DNA of 64,000 nucleotides, from positions 412,786 to 476,785 of the forward strand of contig NZ_QOVG01000002.1 in NCBI RefSeq assembly GCF_010119615.1. The letters run 5' to 3'. The notes below the pieces were generated by a model. That model made no database searches and had not been told where the DNA came from. It was given only the letters and a program-made list of their open reading frames with translations. Both the position numbers and the translations under genes were made by a program. Of the stretch, positions 1 to 8,590 are shown in pieces (the first letter of the stretch is position 1; each line of letters starts with the position of its first letter). This DNA is from Pseudoxanthomonas gei. GTDB taxonomy: Bacteria > Pseudomonadota > Gammaproteobacteria > Xanthomonadales > Xanthomonadaceae.

Positions 1-909
<909 letters not shown>

Positions 910-931
910 TCACACGCATCAGGAGCTGGCC

Positions 932-2050
932 ATGGACTTTGCCTTCAATGACGAACAGCAGATGCTGCTGGACACCACGCGCCGCTTCATCGCCGGGCGC
1001 TACAGCTTCGAACAGCGCAACCAGGTGCTGGGCTCGGCGGACGGATGGTCGCGCGAGGTGTGGGCGCAACTGGCCGACCTGGGCTTGCTGGCCATCAACA
1101 TCCCTGAAGAACAGGGCGGCATCGGTGCCGGGCCGCTGGGAACCATGCTGGTCGGCAATGCCATCGGTGAAGGCCTGCTGCTGGAGCCATTCTGGTCCAG
1201 CGCAGTGGTCGCCACGCACGCCATCGGGACGCTGGCTTCGTCGGCACAGCGCGCTGCACTGCTGCCGGCATTGGCCAGTGGCGAGTCGATCGCGGTACTG
1301 GCCCATGACGAAGCGGGTACCCGCTTTGACGCAATGAACGTCGAGATGACCGCGGTTGCCCGAGGCGATGGTTGGGAACTGCAGGGCAGGAAGTGCGCCG
1401 TCTACCATGCGTCCGCCGCCAACGTTTTGCTGGTGTCGGCGAAAGTGGGCAGCGAACTGGGGGTGTTCATGGTGCCGTCCGATGCCACGGGAATGCAGCT
1501 CAGCGCGTTCACCACCGTGGACGGGCAGGCTGCGGCGGACGTGGCGTTCGACCAGGTGATGCTGGGTGCCGAAGCGCGGCTCGGTGGCGATGCACATGAG
1601 ACATTGCCGGCGGTACTCGACTACGCACTGGCGGCGCTGTGTGCAGAAGCGTTCGGCGCCATGGACCGCATCCTCGCCGCCACCATCGCCTACAGCCGCG
1701 CGCGGGTGCAGTTCGGCGCGCCGATCGGCAGCTTCCAGGCTCTGCAGCACCGCATGGCCGACATGTTCATGCACCTGGAGCAGGCCCGCTCCATGTCCTA
1801 CCTGGCCGCATCGCAATGCCTCAATCCCGATGCGCAGGCACGTGGCCAGGCGCTGTCCGCGGCCAAGGCGCTGATGGGCCAGGCCGCGCGATTCATCGGC
1901 CAGCAGTCGGTGCAGTTGCACGGCGGCATGGGCATGACCGACGAGCTGGATGTCAGCCATTATTTCAAGCGCCTGCTGGCGTTTGAATTGCGCTGTGGCA
2001 GCAGCGACCAGCATCTGGAAAATTACCGCTCCGGACTGCGTGCCGCCTGA
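932..2050 (+). CDS. acyl-CoA dehydrogenase, small-subunit type
   Basis: 372 residues, the usual family length. The N-terminal helical domain opens with DFAFNDEQQMLLDTTRRFI; the C-terminal domain carries SVQLHGGMGMTDELDVSHYFKRL, a pattern typical of the small subunit of pimeloyl-CoA dehydrogenase-like pairs. The central FAD-binding loop is much less conserved than in the upstream partner, again typical of the less active subunit in such heteromers. The ATG follows GGAGCTGGCC. It sits 22 bp after the upstream dehydrogenase and is presumably co-transcribed and co-assembled with it. The function as a CoA-ester dehydrogenase subunit is secure; the substrate is an inference. Confidence 0.92.
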   Translation: MDFAFNDEQQMLLDTTRRFIAGRYSFEQRNQVLGSADGWSREVWAQLADLGLLAINIPEEQGGIGAGPLGTMLVGNAIGEGLLLEPFWSSAVVATHAIGTLASSAQRAALLPALASGESIAVLAHDEAGTRFDAMNVEMTAVARGDGWELQGRKCAVYHASAANVLLVSAKVGSELGVFMVPSDATGMQLSAFTTVDGQAAADVAFDQVMLGAEARLGGDAHETLPAVLDYALAALCAEAFGAMDRILAATIAYSRARVQFGAPIGSFQALQHRMADMFMHLEQARSMSYLAASQCLNPDAQARGQALSAAKALMGQAARFIGQQSVQLHGGMGMTDELDVSHYFKRLLAFELRCGSSDQHLENYRSGLRAA

Positions 2051-2134
2051 CTGGAAAGCCGTTGCGCAGGCCTTCGATGACGCCCGCTTTCGCGCAGTTG
2101 GTCTATCCTCGGCGCCTGGTGCAGGAGCAGGTCC

Positions 2135-4456
2135 ATGAGCGAGCGCAAGGTTCCGGGAGTCGACGATTACCAGGGTCCCGCCGGTGGCTGGGGTTCGCTC
2201 GCTGCGGTGGCGCGCGTGCTGAAGGGGCAGATGGCGGTGGGTCGCGAGACCGCGGCGCTGCGACGGGTCAACCAGCCGGCAGGCTTCGATTGCCCGGGCT
2301 GTGCCTGGCCTGATCCCAGGCACACCTCATCCTTCGAGTTCTGCGAGAACGGCGCCAAGGCGGTGTCGTGGGAAGCGACCGGCAAGCGCGCCACGCCCGG
2401 GTTCTTCGCCGCCCACACCTTGTCCGAATTGTGGGAGTGGAGCGACCACGCGCTGGAGGGCGAAGGCCGGCTCACCCATCCGATGGCCTATGACCCGGCC
2501 AGCGACCGCTACCTGCCGACCAGCTGGGAAGACGCCTTTCAAGCCATTGGCGCCGGACTGCGCGCGCTGCCGCATCCGGACATGGCCGAGTTCTACACCT
2601 CGGGCCGCACCTCCAACGAGGCCGCGTTCCTGTACCAGCTGATGGTGCGCGAATACGGCACCAACAATTTCCCGGACTGCTCCAACATGTGCCACGAGGC
2701 CACCAGCGTCGGCCTTCCCGATTCGATCGGCGTCGGCAAGGGCACGGTGACGCTGGAGGATTTCGAACACTGCGACGCGCTTTTCAGCTTTGGCCACAAT
2801 CCGGGCACCAACCATCCGCGCATGCTGGGCACGCTGCGCGAGATATCGAAACGCGGCGTGCCGATCATCGCGGTCAATCCGCTGCGCGAACGCGGGCTGG
2901 AGCGCTTCACCTCGCCGCAGGATCCCGGCGAAATGCTCACCAATCGCTCCACGCCGATAGCGCAGACCTATTACCAGGTCAAGATCGGCGGCGACGTGGC
3001 CCTGCTCAAGGGCATGATGAAGTGGCTGCTGGAAGCCGATGCCGTCGACCTTGCGGCCGGCGGAAAGGGTGTGCTGGACCACGACTTCATCGCCGGACAC
3101 ACCACCGGCATCGAGGGCTTGCGAGCGGACCTCGCGGCCACGCGCTGGGACGACATCATCGAAGTGTCCGGCCTGGCACGCAGCGACATCGAGGCGGCCG
3201 CGCAGGTGTACGCGCAGGCCGAAAGCGTGATCCTCTGCTACGGCATGGGCATGACCCAGCATCGCTTCGGCACGCGCAACGTGCAGCAGATGGCCAACCT
3301 GATGCTGCTGCGCGGGAACATCGGCCGCCCCGGCGCCGGCATCGCGCCGATCCGCGGCCACTCCAACGTGCAGGGCGACCGCACCGTAGGCATCACCGAG
3401 AAGCCGACCCAGGCGCTGGTCGATGCGATCCAGCGCACCTATGGCTTCGAGTTCCCGCTGACCCACGGCCACGATGCGGTGGAGGCGGTGCGGGCCATCC
3501 GCGATGGCCGTTCCAAGGCGCTGGTGTGCCTGGGCGGCAACCTGGCGGTGGCGATCTCCGACCCGGAAACCACGTTCCCGGCGATGCGCAAGCTCGACCT
3601 GGTCGTGCACATCGCCACCAAGCTCAATCGCTCGCATCTGATTCCGGCGAAGCAGGCCTTCCTGCTGCCGTGCCTGGGCCGCACTGAACTGGACCTGCAA
3701 AATGGTGTGGTGCAATCGGTGACGGTGGAAGACTCGATGTCGATGGTGCACGCCTCGCAGGGCGGGCTGAAGCCTGCTTCCGAACATCTGCTGTCCGAGC
3801 CCGCCATCGTCGCCGGCATCGCGCGCGCCACGCTGCCCCGGACGAAAGTGGACTGGCAGGGCCTGGTCGCCGACTACGGCCGCATTCGCGACGACATCGA
3901 GTCGGTGTTCCCGATCTTCCAGGACTACAACCGGCGTGTGCGCGAGCCCGGCGGCTTCCGCCTGCCGGTCGGTGCCTCGGTGCGCGACTGGGGTGGCCCC
4001 GACAAGAAAGCGAAATTCCTGGTCTCGCCTGGCCTCAACGAGGACCTGCGCAACAACGACGCCGGCGTGCTGACCATGACCACGATCCGCTCGCACGACC
4101 AGTACAACACCACGATCTACGGTTTCAGCGACCGCTACCGTGGCATCAACGGGCGGCGTGACGTGGTTTTCATGAATGCCGTGGACATGGAAGAGCGCAA
4201 GCTGGTGCATGGCGATCGCATCGACGTGGAAGCATGCGGGTCAGCCAGTGCAACGCGCTCCGTATCGCGCAGCGTGCGCGGTTTCATCGCGGTGCGATAC
4301 GACATCCCACGTGGTTCCACTGCCATGTATTACCCCGAAGGCAATTGCCTGGTGGCGCTGGACAGCCACGACCCGCAGTCGGGTACACCCGCCTACAAGT
4401 CGATCCCGGTGCGAATCGTCGCGGCCCGCGATCCAGAAGCAGATGGTGGCGGCTGA
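2135..4456 (+). CDS. FdhF/YdeP-family molybdopterin oxidoreductase
   Basis: 773 residues, full length for YdeP-type proteins (formate dehydrogenase alpha-subunit relatives). It should bind bis-molybdopterin guanine dinucleotide and transfer electrons; the substrate of this subfamily is not settled. Visible signatures are GFDCPGCAWPDP near residue 50, SNMCHEATSVGLPDS in the molybdenum-ligand region, and the C-terminal dinucleotide-binding domain with MTTIRSHDQYNTTIYGFSDR. The ATG at 2135 has CAGGAG upstream. The stop overlaps the start of fdhD by 14 bp, implying translational coupling to the factor that sulfurates the molybdenum cofactor for such enzymes, and mobA lies just beyond. In E. coli YdeP has been linked to acid resistance. 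Confidence 0.93.
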   Translation: MSERKVPGVDDYQGPAGGWGSLAAVARVLKGQMAVGRETAALRRVNQPAGFDCPGCAWPDPRHTSSFEFCENGAKAVSWEATGKRATPGFFAAHTLSELWEWSDHALEGEGRLTHPMAYDPASDRYLPTSWEDAFQAIGAGLRALPHPDMAEFYTSGRTSNEAAFLYQLMVREYGTNNFPDCSNMCHEATSVGLPDSIGVGKGTVTLEDFEHCDALFSFGHNPGTNHPRMLGTLREISKRGVPIIAVNPLRERGLERFTSPQDPGEMLTNRSTPIAQTYYQVKIGGDVALLKGMMKWLLEADAVDLAAGGKGVLDHDFIAGHTTGIEGLRADLAATRWDDIIEVSGLARSDIEAAAQVYAQAESVILCYGMGMTQHRFGTRNVQQMANLMLLRGNIGRPGAGIAPIRGHSNVQGDRTVGITEKPTQALVDAIQRTYGFEFPLTHGHDAVEAVRAIRDGRSKALVCLGGNLAVAISDPETTFPAMRKLDLVVHIATKLNRSHLIPAKQAFLLPCLGRTELDLQNGVVQSVTVEDSMSMVHASQGGLKPASEHLLSEPAIVAGIARATLPRTKVDWQGLVADYGRIRDDIESVFPIFQDYNRRVREPGGFRLPVGASVRDWGGPDKKAKFLVSPGLNEDLRNNDAGVLTMTTIRSHDQYNTTIYGFSDRYRGINGRRDVVFMNAVDMEERKLVHGDRIDVEACGSASATRSVSRSVRGFIAVRYDIPRGSTAMYYPEGNCLVALDSHDPQSGTPAYKSIPVRIVAARDPEADGGG

Positions 4457-5291
4457 TCCCGTCGCCGGCGCTGGCGTGGCAAGCCGTGCCGTGCTGGAGG
4501 TGCGGGCCGGTGTCGCCGAGCCGAAGCTGGACCTGCTGGCAGAGGAGGTCCCGGTCGGCGTGCATTACGACGGCATCCCGTTCGCGGTGATGATGGCTTC
4601 GCCGGGAAACCTGCTGGATTTCGCGCACGGGTTTTCGCTGACCGAGCGTGGCATCGCTTGCGGCGGCATCGTGGAAGTCGACGTGCGCGATGTGCTGGAA
4701 GGCATCGTGCTGGACATTCGAACCACCGATCCCGCTTCGGCCATGATGTCTTCGGACCAGACCCGGCTGATGCCAGGCCGCAGTGGTTGCGGCATCTGTG
4801 GCAGCCGCCTGCTGGAGGAGGTGGTCAGGCAACCGGCCGCGGTCGGCGAAGGCGTCGTGCTGGCAGCGCAGGCACTGGAAGTCGCGTTGGTTGCTTTGCA
4901 GGACCGGCAACCCTTGAATGCCGCCACCGGCGCGATCCATGCGGCGGCCTGGTGCAACGTTTATGGCACGGTAGTTGAGGTGCGCGAGGACGTGGGCCGC
5001 CACAACGCGCTGGACAAGCTGATCGGCGCGATGTTGCGCGCAGGCATCGATCCGGCCACGGGTTTCGCACTGGTGACCAGCCGTGCGAGCTACGAGATGG
5101 TCACCAAGGCCGCGATTGCCGGTATCCCGCTGCTGGCCGCGATTTCCGCGCCGACGGCTTTGGCGGTCGACCTGGCGCAGTCGTGCGGGCTGACCCTGGC
5201 CGGCTTTGTCCGTCCCGGAAGGCATGTGGTGTACAGCCATCCGTGGCGGCTGCGAGTTCGGCCGCGGCAAGCAGCGGAGCATGCTTCTTGA
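4443..5291 (+). CDS. fdhD: formate dehydrogenase accessory sulfurtransferase FdhD
   Basis: 282 residues. FdhD transfers sulfur from IscS to the molybdenum cofactor before its insertion into formate dehydrogenases. The family signature is present: the conserved cysteine pair in GCGICGS near residue 118, EDVGRHNALDKLIG, and TSRASYEMVTKAAIAGIP. The ATG at 4443 lies inside the last codons of the upstream oxidoreductase in another frame; upstream in-frame codons belong to that gene, so the ATG is preferred. The overlap with its probable client enzyme argues that the pair works together. The stop lies about 45 bp before a large palindromic repeat. Confidence 0.95.
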   Translation: MVAADPVAGAGVASRAVLEVRAGVAEPKLDLLAEEVPVGVHYDGIPFAVMMASPGNLLDFAHGFSLTERGIACGGIVEVDVRDVLEGIVLDIRTTDPASAMMSSDQTRLMPGRSGCGICGSRLLEEVVRQPAAVGEGVVLAAQALEVALVALQDRQPLNAATGAIHAAAWCNVYGTVVEVREDVGRHNALDKLIGAMLRAGIDPATGFALVTSRASYEMVTKAAIAGIPLLAAISAPTALAVDLAQSCGLTLAGFVRPGRHVVYSHPWRLRVRPRQAAEHAS

Positions 5292-5337
5292 GACCTGTCC
5301 GAGAACAAGTTTGCGTGTGTGCCGGCTTCGGGCTTTG

Positions 5338-5432
5338 CCCCCTTTGGCAAAGGGGGCTACGGGGGATTTGCTCTTGATCTTGCTTAGTGAGCAAGAGCAA
5401 ATCCCCCTCAATCCCCCTTTTCCAAAGGGGGA
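5338..5432. repeat. large palindromic repeat, copy 1
   Basis: About 95 bp of imperfect inverted repeat. The left arm reads CCCCTTTGGCAAAGGGGG, then CGGGGGATTTGCTCTT; the right arm mirrors it as AAGAGCAAATCCCCCTCAA, then CCCCCTTTTCCAAAGGGG. A second copy lies at 10498-10583. It separates the convergent fdhD and mobA genes and would form a very stable stem in RNA of either strand, so it may act as a bidirectional terminator. The mobA stop codon (5408-5410) and its last codons lie inside the right arm. The family looks like a dispersed miniature element; its genome copy number cannot be counted here. Confidence 0.85.
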
Positions 5433-6019
5433 GGCCGAAGCGCCAGGTCCGCACGTTCCTGCGGCGTGTTGATATTGCGCAATGATCCATCCGCGGGTGC
5501 AGCAAGCAGCAGCGTGGCGACCAGGGCCAGGGCATTGCGCAGGCCATGGCGGCCGCTGCCTGACTCCCGCGCCAGCGCCTGCAAGGCTGCGGGTTCCCAT
5601 ACCGCGCACAGCGGCTCGGGCTGGCCATCCTCTTCACAGCGATAGGCAATGGCTGCGTGCCGGCCGTCACGCGCACGTACCAGCGCGGCCAGGGTCGACG
5701 GCTGCAGGAGCGGCAGGTCGCAGGCCACCACCAGCCAGGCAGCTTCGGGACGCGCTGCGTGCGCCGCAAGCAGGCCCGCCGCCGCTCCAATGCCGTCCAC
5801 TGCATCAACAAGTGCGGGTAGCGCGTTGCGCACGGGTTCTTCGCGCTGGTCGGCACGCAGGGACACGAAGCACTCCTGCACGCTGGGCATGAGCCGCTGC
5901 CAGGTCGCCAGCACCTGCGGCCCGTCACCGTAAGCGATGAGCGCCTTGTCCTCGCCCATCCGCATGCTGTGGCCGCCGGTCAGGACCAGGCCATGCAGTA
6001 CCGGCAACGGCTGGGCCAT
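5408..6019 (-). CDS. mobA: molybdenum cofactor guanylyltransferase MobA
   Basis: 203 residues. MobA adds GMP from GTP to molybdopterin to make molybdopterin guanine dinucleotide, the cofactor form used by the FdhF-type enzyme upstream. The nucleotidyltransferase signature GLVLTGGHSMRMGEDKALI is near the N-terminus (lysine for GTP binding), followed by LVDAVDGIGAAAGLLAA and VVACDLPLL. ATG at 6019 lies 5 bp after the recQ stop, so the two form an operon. An in-frame GTG sits just upstream. The last residues (RPPPLEKGD) are encoded by the palindromic repeat, so the original C-terminus seems to have been replaced by element sequence. Confidence 0.93.
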   Translation of the reverse strand: MAQPLPVLHGLVLTGGHSMRMGEDKALIAYGDGPQVLATWQRLMPSVQECFVSLRADQREEPVRNALPALVDAVDGIGAAAGLLAAHAARPEAAWLVVACDLPLLQPSTLAALVRARDGRHAAIAYRCEEDGQPEPLCAVWEPAALQALARESGSGRHGLRNALALVATLLLAAPADGSLRNINTPQERADLALRPPPLEKGD

Positions 6020-6024
6020 CACGC

Positions 6025-7827
6025 TCAGCCCTGTTCGCGGACGATCTCGAGCACCTGCGGTCCATAACGCTCGAGCTTGGTGCCGCCGATGCCGCCGACC
6101 CGTCCCAGGTCGTCCAGGCTTTCGGGCCTCTGTTCGGCGATGTTGCGCAGGGTACTGTCGTGGAAGATCACGTAGGCCGGCACGTTCTGCTCGCGCGCCA
6201 GTTGCGCGCGCAGGTCGCGCAAGGCGCCGAACAGGGAAAGATCCTGCGGCTGCACCGACACGCCGGTGCGCGGGCCGCGGTCGCGTTCGCGCGCCTTCTT
6301 GCCGGCAACTTCCTTTCGCAGGACCACGTTCTGGCGGCCGGTGAGCACCGCGCGGCTTGCATCGGTCAGGCGCAGTCCGCCGAACGCCTCGGTGTCCACT
6401 TCCAGCAGGCCGGTGGCCACCAGCTGGCGGAACACGCCGCGCCACGATTTGGCGTCCAGGTCCTTGCCGATGCCGTAGGTGCTGAGCTTGTCGTGGCCGA
6501 ACTGCTGGATGCGCTCGTTCTCGCTGCCGCGCAACACGTCGATGAGGTGCACGGCCCCGAAACGCTGGCCGGTGCGATAGACGCAGCTCAACGCCTTCTG
6601 CGCAGCCAGGGTCGCGTCCCAGCTGGCGGCTGGCTGCAGGCAGTTGTCGCAATTTCCGCAGGCATTCGGGTAGGTTTCACCGAAGCCCGCGAGCAGCACC
6701 TGGCGGCGGCACTGCATCGATTCGCAATAACCCAGCAGCTGGTCCAGTTTACGGCGTTCCAGTTGCTTGCGTTCCTCGCCGGCCTCGGACTGCTCGATCA
6801 TCTGCTTCAACAGCACCATGTCGCCCAGGCCGTAGCAGAGCCAGGCCTCGGCCGGCTCGCCATCGCGGCCGGCGCGGCCGGTTTCCTGGTAATAGCCTTC
6901 CAGCGACTTGGGCAGGTCCGTGTGCGCGACGAAACGCACGTCGGGCTTGTCTATGCCCATGCCGAAGGCAATGGTGGCCACCATGACCACCCCGTCCTCG
7001 CGCAGGAAGCGCCGCTGGTTGCCGGCGCGCACTTCGGCATCCAGTCCGGCGTGGTAAGGCAGCGCCTTGAAGCCCAGGCCGGCCAGCGTCGCGGCGGTTT
7101 CATCGACCTTGCGCCGCGACAGGCAATAGACGATGCCGGCCTCGTCGCGGTGGGTGGCCAGGAAATCCAGCAGCTGCCGCTTGCCGTTGTCCTTCTGGGC
7201 CACGTTGTAGCGGATATTGGGCCGGTCGAAGGAGCTGACGAACCACTCGGCATCCTCCAGCTGCAGCCGCTCGGCGATCTCGCGCTGGGTCGGTGGATCG
7301 GCGGTGGCGGTCAGGGCGATGCGCGGCACTTCGGGCCAGCGTTCGTGCAGCACGGTGAGCTCGCGATACTCGCGCCGGAAGTCGTGGCCCCACTGCGAAA
7401 CGCAATGCGCTTCATCGATGGCGAACAGTGCGATCGACGAACGATCCAGCAGCGACAGGAAACGCGGCGTCAGCAGGCGCTCCGGCGCCACGTACAGCAG
7501 GTCCAGCTCGCCGGCCAGCAGCGCGCGCTCCACCCGGCCCGCGGCTTCGGCATCCAGGGTGGAATTCAGGAACTCGGCGCGCACGCCGACCTGGCGCAGC
7601 GCCTCGACCTGGTCCTGCATGAGCGCGATCAATGGTGAGATCACCAGGCCCACGCCTTCGCGCAGCAAGGCCGGCACCTGGTAGCACAGCGACTTGCCGC
7701 CGCCGGTGGGCATCAGCACCAGCGCGTCGCCGCCGCCAATGATGTGTTCGATGATGGCCCGCTGCGGCCCACGAAAATCGGCGTGGCCGAAGATTCGCTG
7801 CAGCAGGTCCTGGGGTGATTCAGTCAT
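6025..7827 (-). CDS. recQ: ATP-dependent DNA helicase RecQ
   Basis: 600 residues, close to the 609 of E. coli RecQ. This 3'-5' DNA helicase acts in recombination and fork repair. Domain order: helicase core with Walker A (MPTGGGKSLCYQVPAL) and the DEAH box (AIDEAHCVSQWGHDFR), motif VI (QETGRAGRDGEPA), an RQC zinc-binding region with four cysteines (CRRQVLLAGFGE and CGNCDNC, about residues 380-400), and a C-terminal HRDC domain (ALRDLRAQLAREQNVPAYVI). mobA follows after 5 bp, a gene order without an obvious functional link. Confidence 0.97.
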   Translation of the reverse strand: MTESPQDLLQRIFGHADFRGPQRAIIEHIIGGGDALVLMPTGGGKSLCYQVPALLREGVGLVISPLIALMQDQVEALRQVGVRAEFLNSTLDAEAAGRVERALLAGELDLLYVAPERLLTPRFLSLLDRSSIALFAIDEAHCVSQWGHDFRREYRELTVLHERWPEVPRIALTATADPPTQREIAERLQLEDAEWFVSSFDRPNIRYNVAQKDNGKRQLLDFLATHRDEAGIVYCLSRRKVDETAATLAGLGFKALPYHAGLDAEVRAGNQRRFLREDGVVMVATIAFGMGIDKPDVRFVAHTDLPKSLEGYYQETGRAGRDGEPAEAWLCYGLGDMVLLKQMIEQSEAGEERKQLERRKLDQLLGYCESMQCRRQVLLAGFGETYPNACGNCDNCLQPAASWDATLAAQKALSCVYRTGQRFGAVHLIDVLRGSENERIQQFGHDKLSTYGIGKDLDAKSWRGVFRQLVATGLLEVDTEAFGGLRLTDASRAVLTGRQNVVLRKEVAGKKARERDRGPRTGVSVQPQDLSLFGALRDLRAQLAREQNVPAYVIFHDSTLRNIAEQRPESLDDLGRVGGIGGTKLERYGPQVLEIVREQG

Positions 7828-7866
7828 GCAATCAGGGTACCAGCGCGGTCAAGTGAAGGACCAAGG

Positions 7867-7893
7867 AAAACGCCCGGACAGGCCGGGCGTTTT
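7867..7893 (-). terminator. rho-independent terminator after the dps-like gene
   Basis: A perfect inverted repeat AAAACGCCCGG / CCGGGCGTTTT with a 5-base loop, flanked by A and T runs on both sides. It lies 24 bp after the stop of the minus-strand dps-like gene and upstream of the recQ start, so it should end dps transcription before recQ. Confidence 0.8.
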
Positions 7894-7916
7894 CCTGAAT
7901 CAAGGCGGTGGAAACC

Positions 7917-8507
7917 TTACTGCAGCAAGGAGCGCAGCATCCAGGCGTATTTCTCGTGGGTCTGCAGGCGCTGGGTCAGCAGGTCCTCGGTGGGGGCGTC
8001 GTCGGCCTCGTCGGCGATTTCAAGCGCCGAGCGCGCGGTGCGGCACACCGCCTCGTTGCCGACCACCAGCTGGCGGACCATCTCGTGCCAGTCGGCGCTG
8101 TTGGTCAGGCCCGGCTCCTCGGGAATCGAGGACAGGGCAATGAATTCGTGATAGGAGCCAGGCGCGTTGAAGCCCAGGGCGCGGATGCGTTCAGCGATCT
8201 CATCCAGCGCGTTCCACTGCTCGGTGTACTGGGCCTCGAACATGTTGTGCAGGGCGTTGAACATGGAGCCGGTGACGTTCCAATGGAAGTTGTGGGTCTT
8301 CAGGTACAGGGTGTAGCTGTCGGCCAGGAAACGCGACAGGCCATCGGCGATCTTCTTGCGATCGCCCGCATCGATCCCAATATCGATATTGGGTGCGGTC
8401 GGCGCGGCTGAAGCCAGCCTGGCCTCGGCGGCAGTGGATGGCTTGGCCGAAGTGCCCTTAGGCGCGGTCTTGCTCCCGGTCTTGCTCTTTGCTTGCTTGC
8501 TGGCCAT
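7917..8507 (-). CDS. dps: Dps-like DNA-binding ferritin
   Basis: 196 residues. Dps proteins form 12-mers that oxidise Fe(II) with peroxide, store iron and coat DNA in stationary phase. The core shows the ferroxidase pattern LKTHNFHWNVTGSMFNALHNMFEAQYTE (His, then Asp/Glu positions). The first about 40 residues are Lys/Ser/Ala-rich (ASKQAKSKTGSKTAPKGTSA), a longer basic tail than in E. coli Dps and probably the DNA-binding arm. ATG at 8507 has AAGGAG 8 bases upstream; a longer reading frame exists but lacks this site. It is divergent from hrpA, and an OxyR-type operator was not identified by eye. Confidence 0.93.
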   Translation of the reverse strand: MASKQAKSKTGSKTAPKGTSAKPSTAAEARLASAAPTAPNIDIGIDAGDRKKIADGLSRFLADSYTLYLKTHNFHWNVTGSMFNALHNMFEAQYTEQWNALDEIAERIRALGFNAPGSYHEFIALSSIPEEPGLTNSADWHEMVRQLVVGNEAVCRTARSALEIADEADDAPTEDLLTQRLQTHEKYAWMLRSLLQ

Positions 8508-8590
8508 CTGGACACTCCTTGAGGTGGGATAGGCGACAATGATCAAGGTAACGCATGTCGTGTAATCAAAAGATTCACTGCCACCGATCG

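Noticed and set aside
2327..4210. Long antisense frame opposite the FdhF-like gene
   Set aside because: His/Arg-rich shadow caused by high GC and codon bias; the plus-strand gene has clear motifs.
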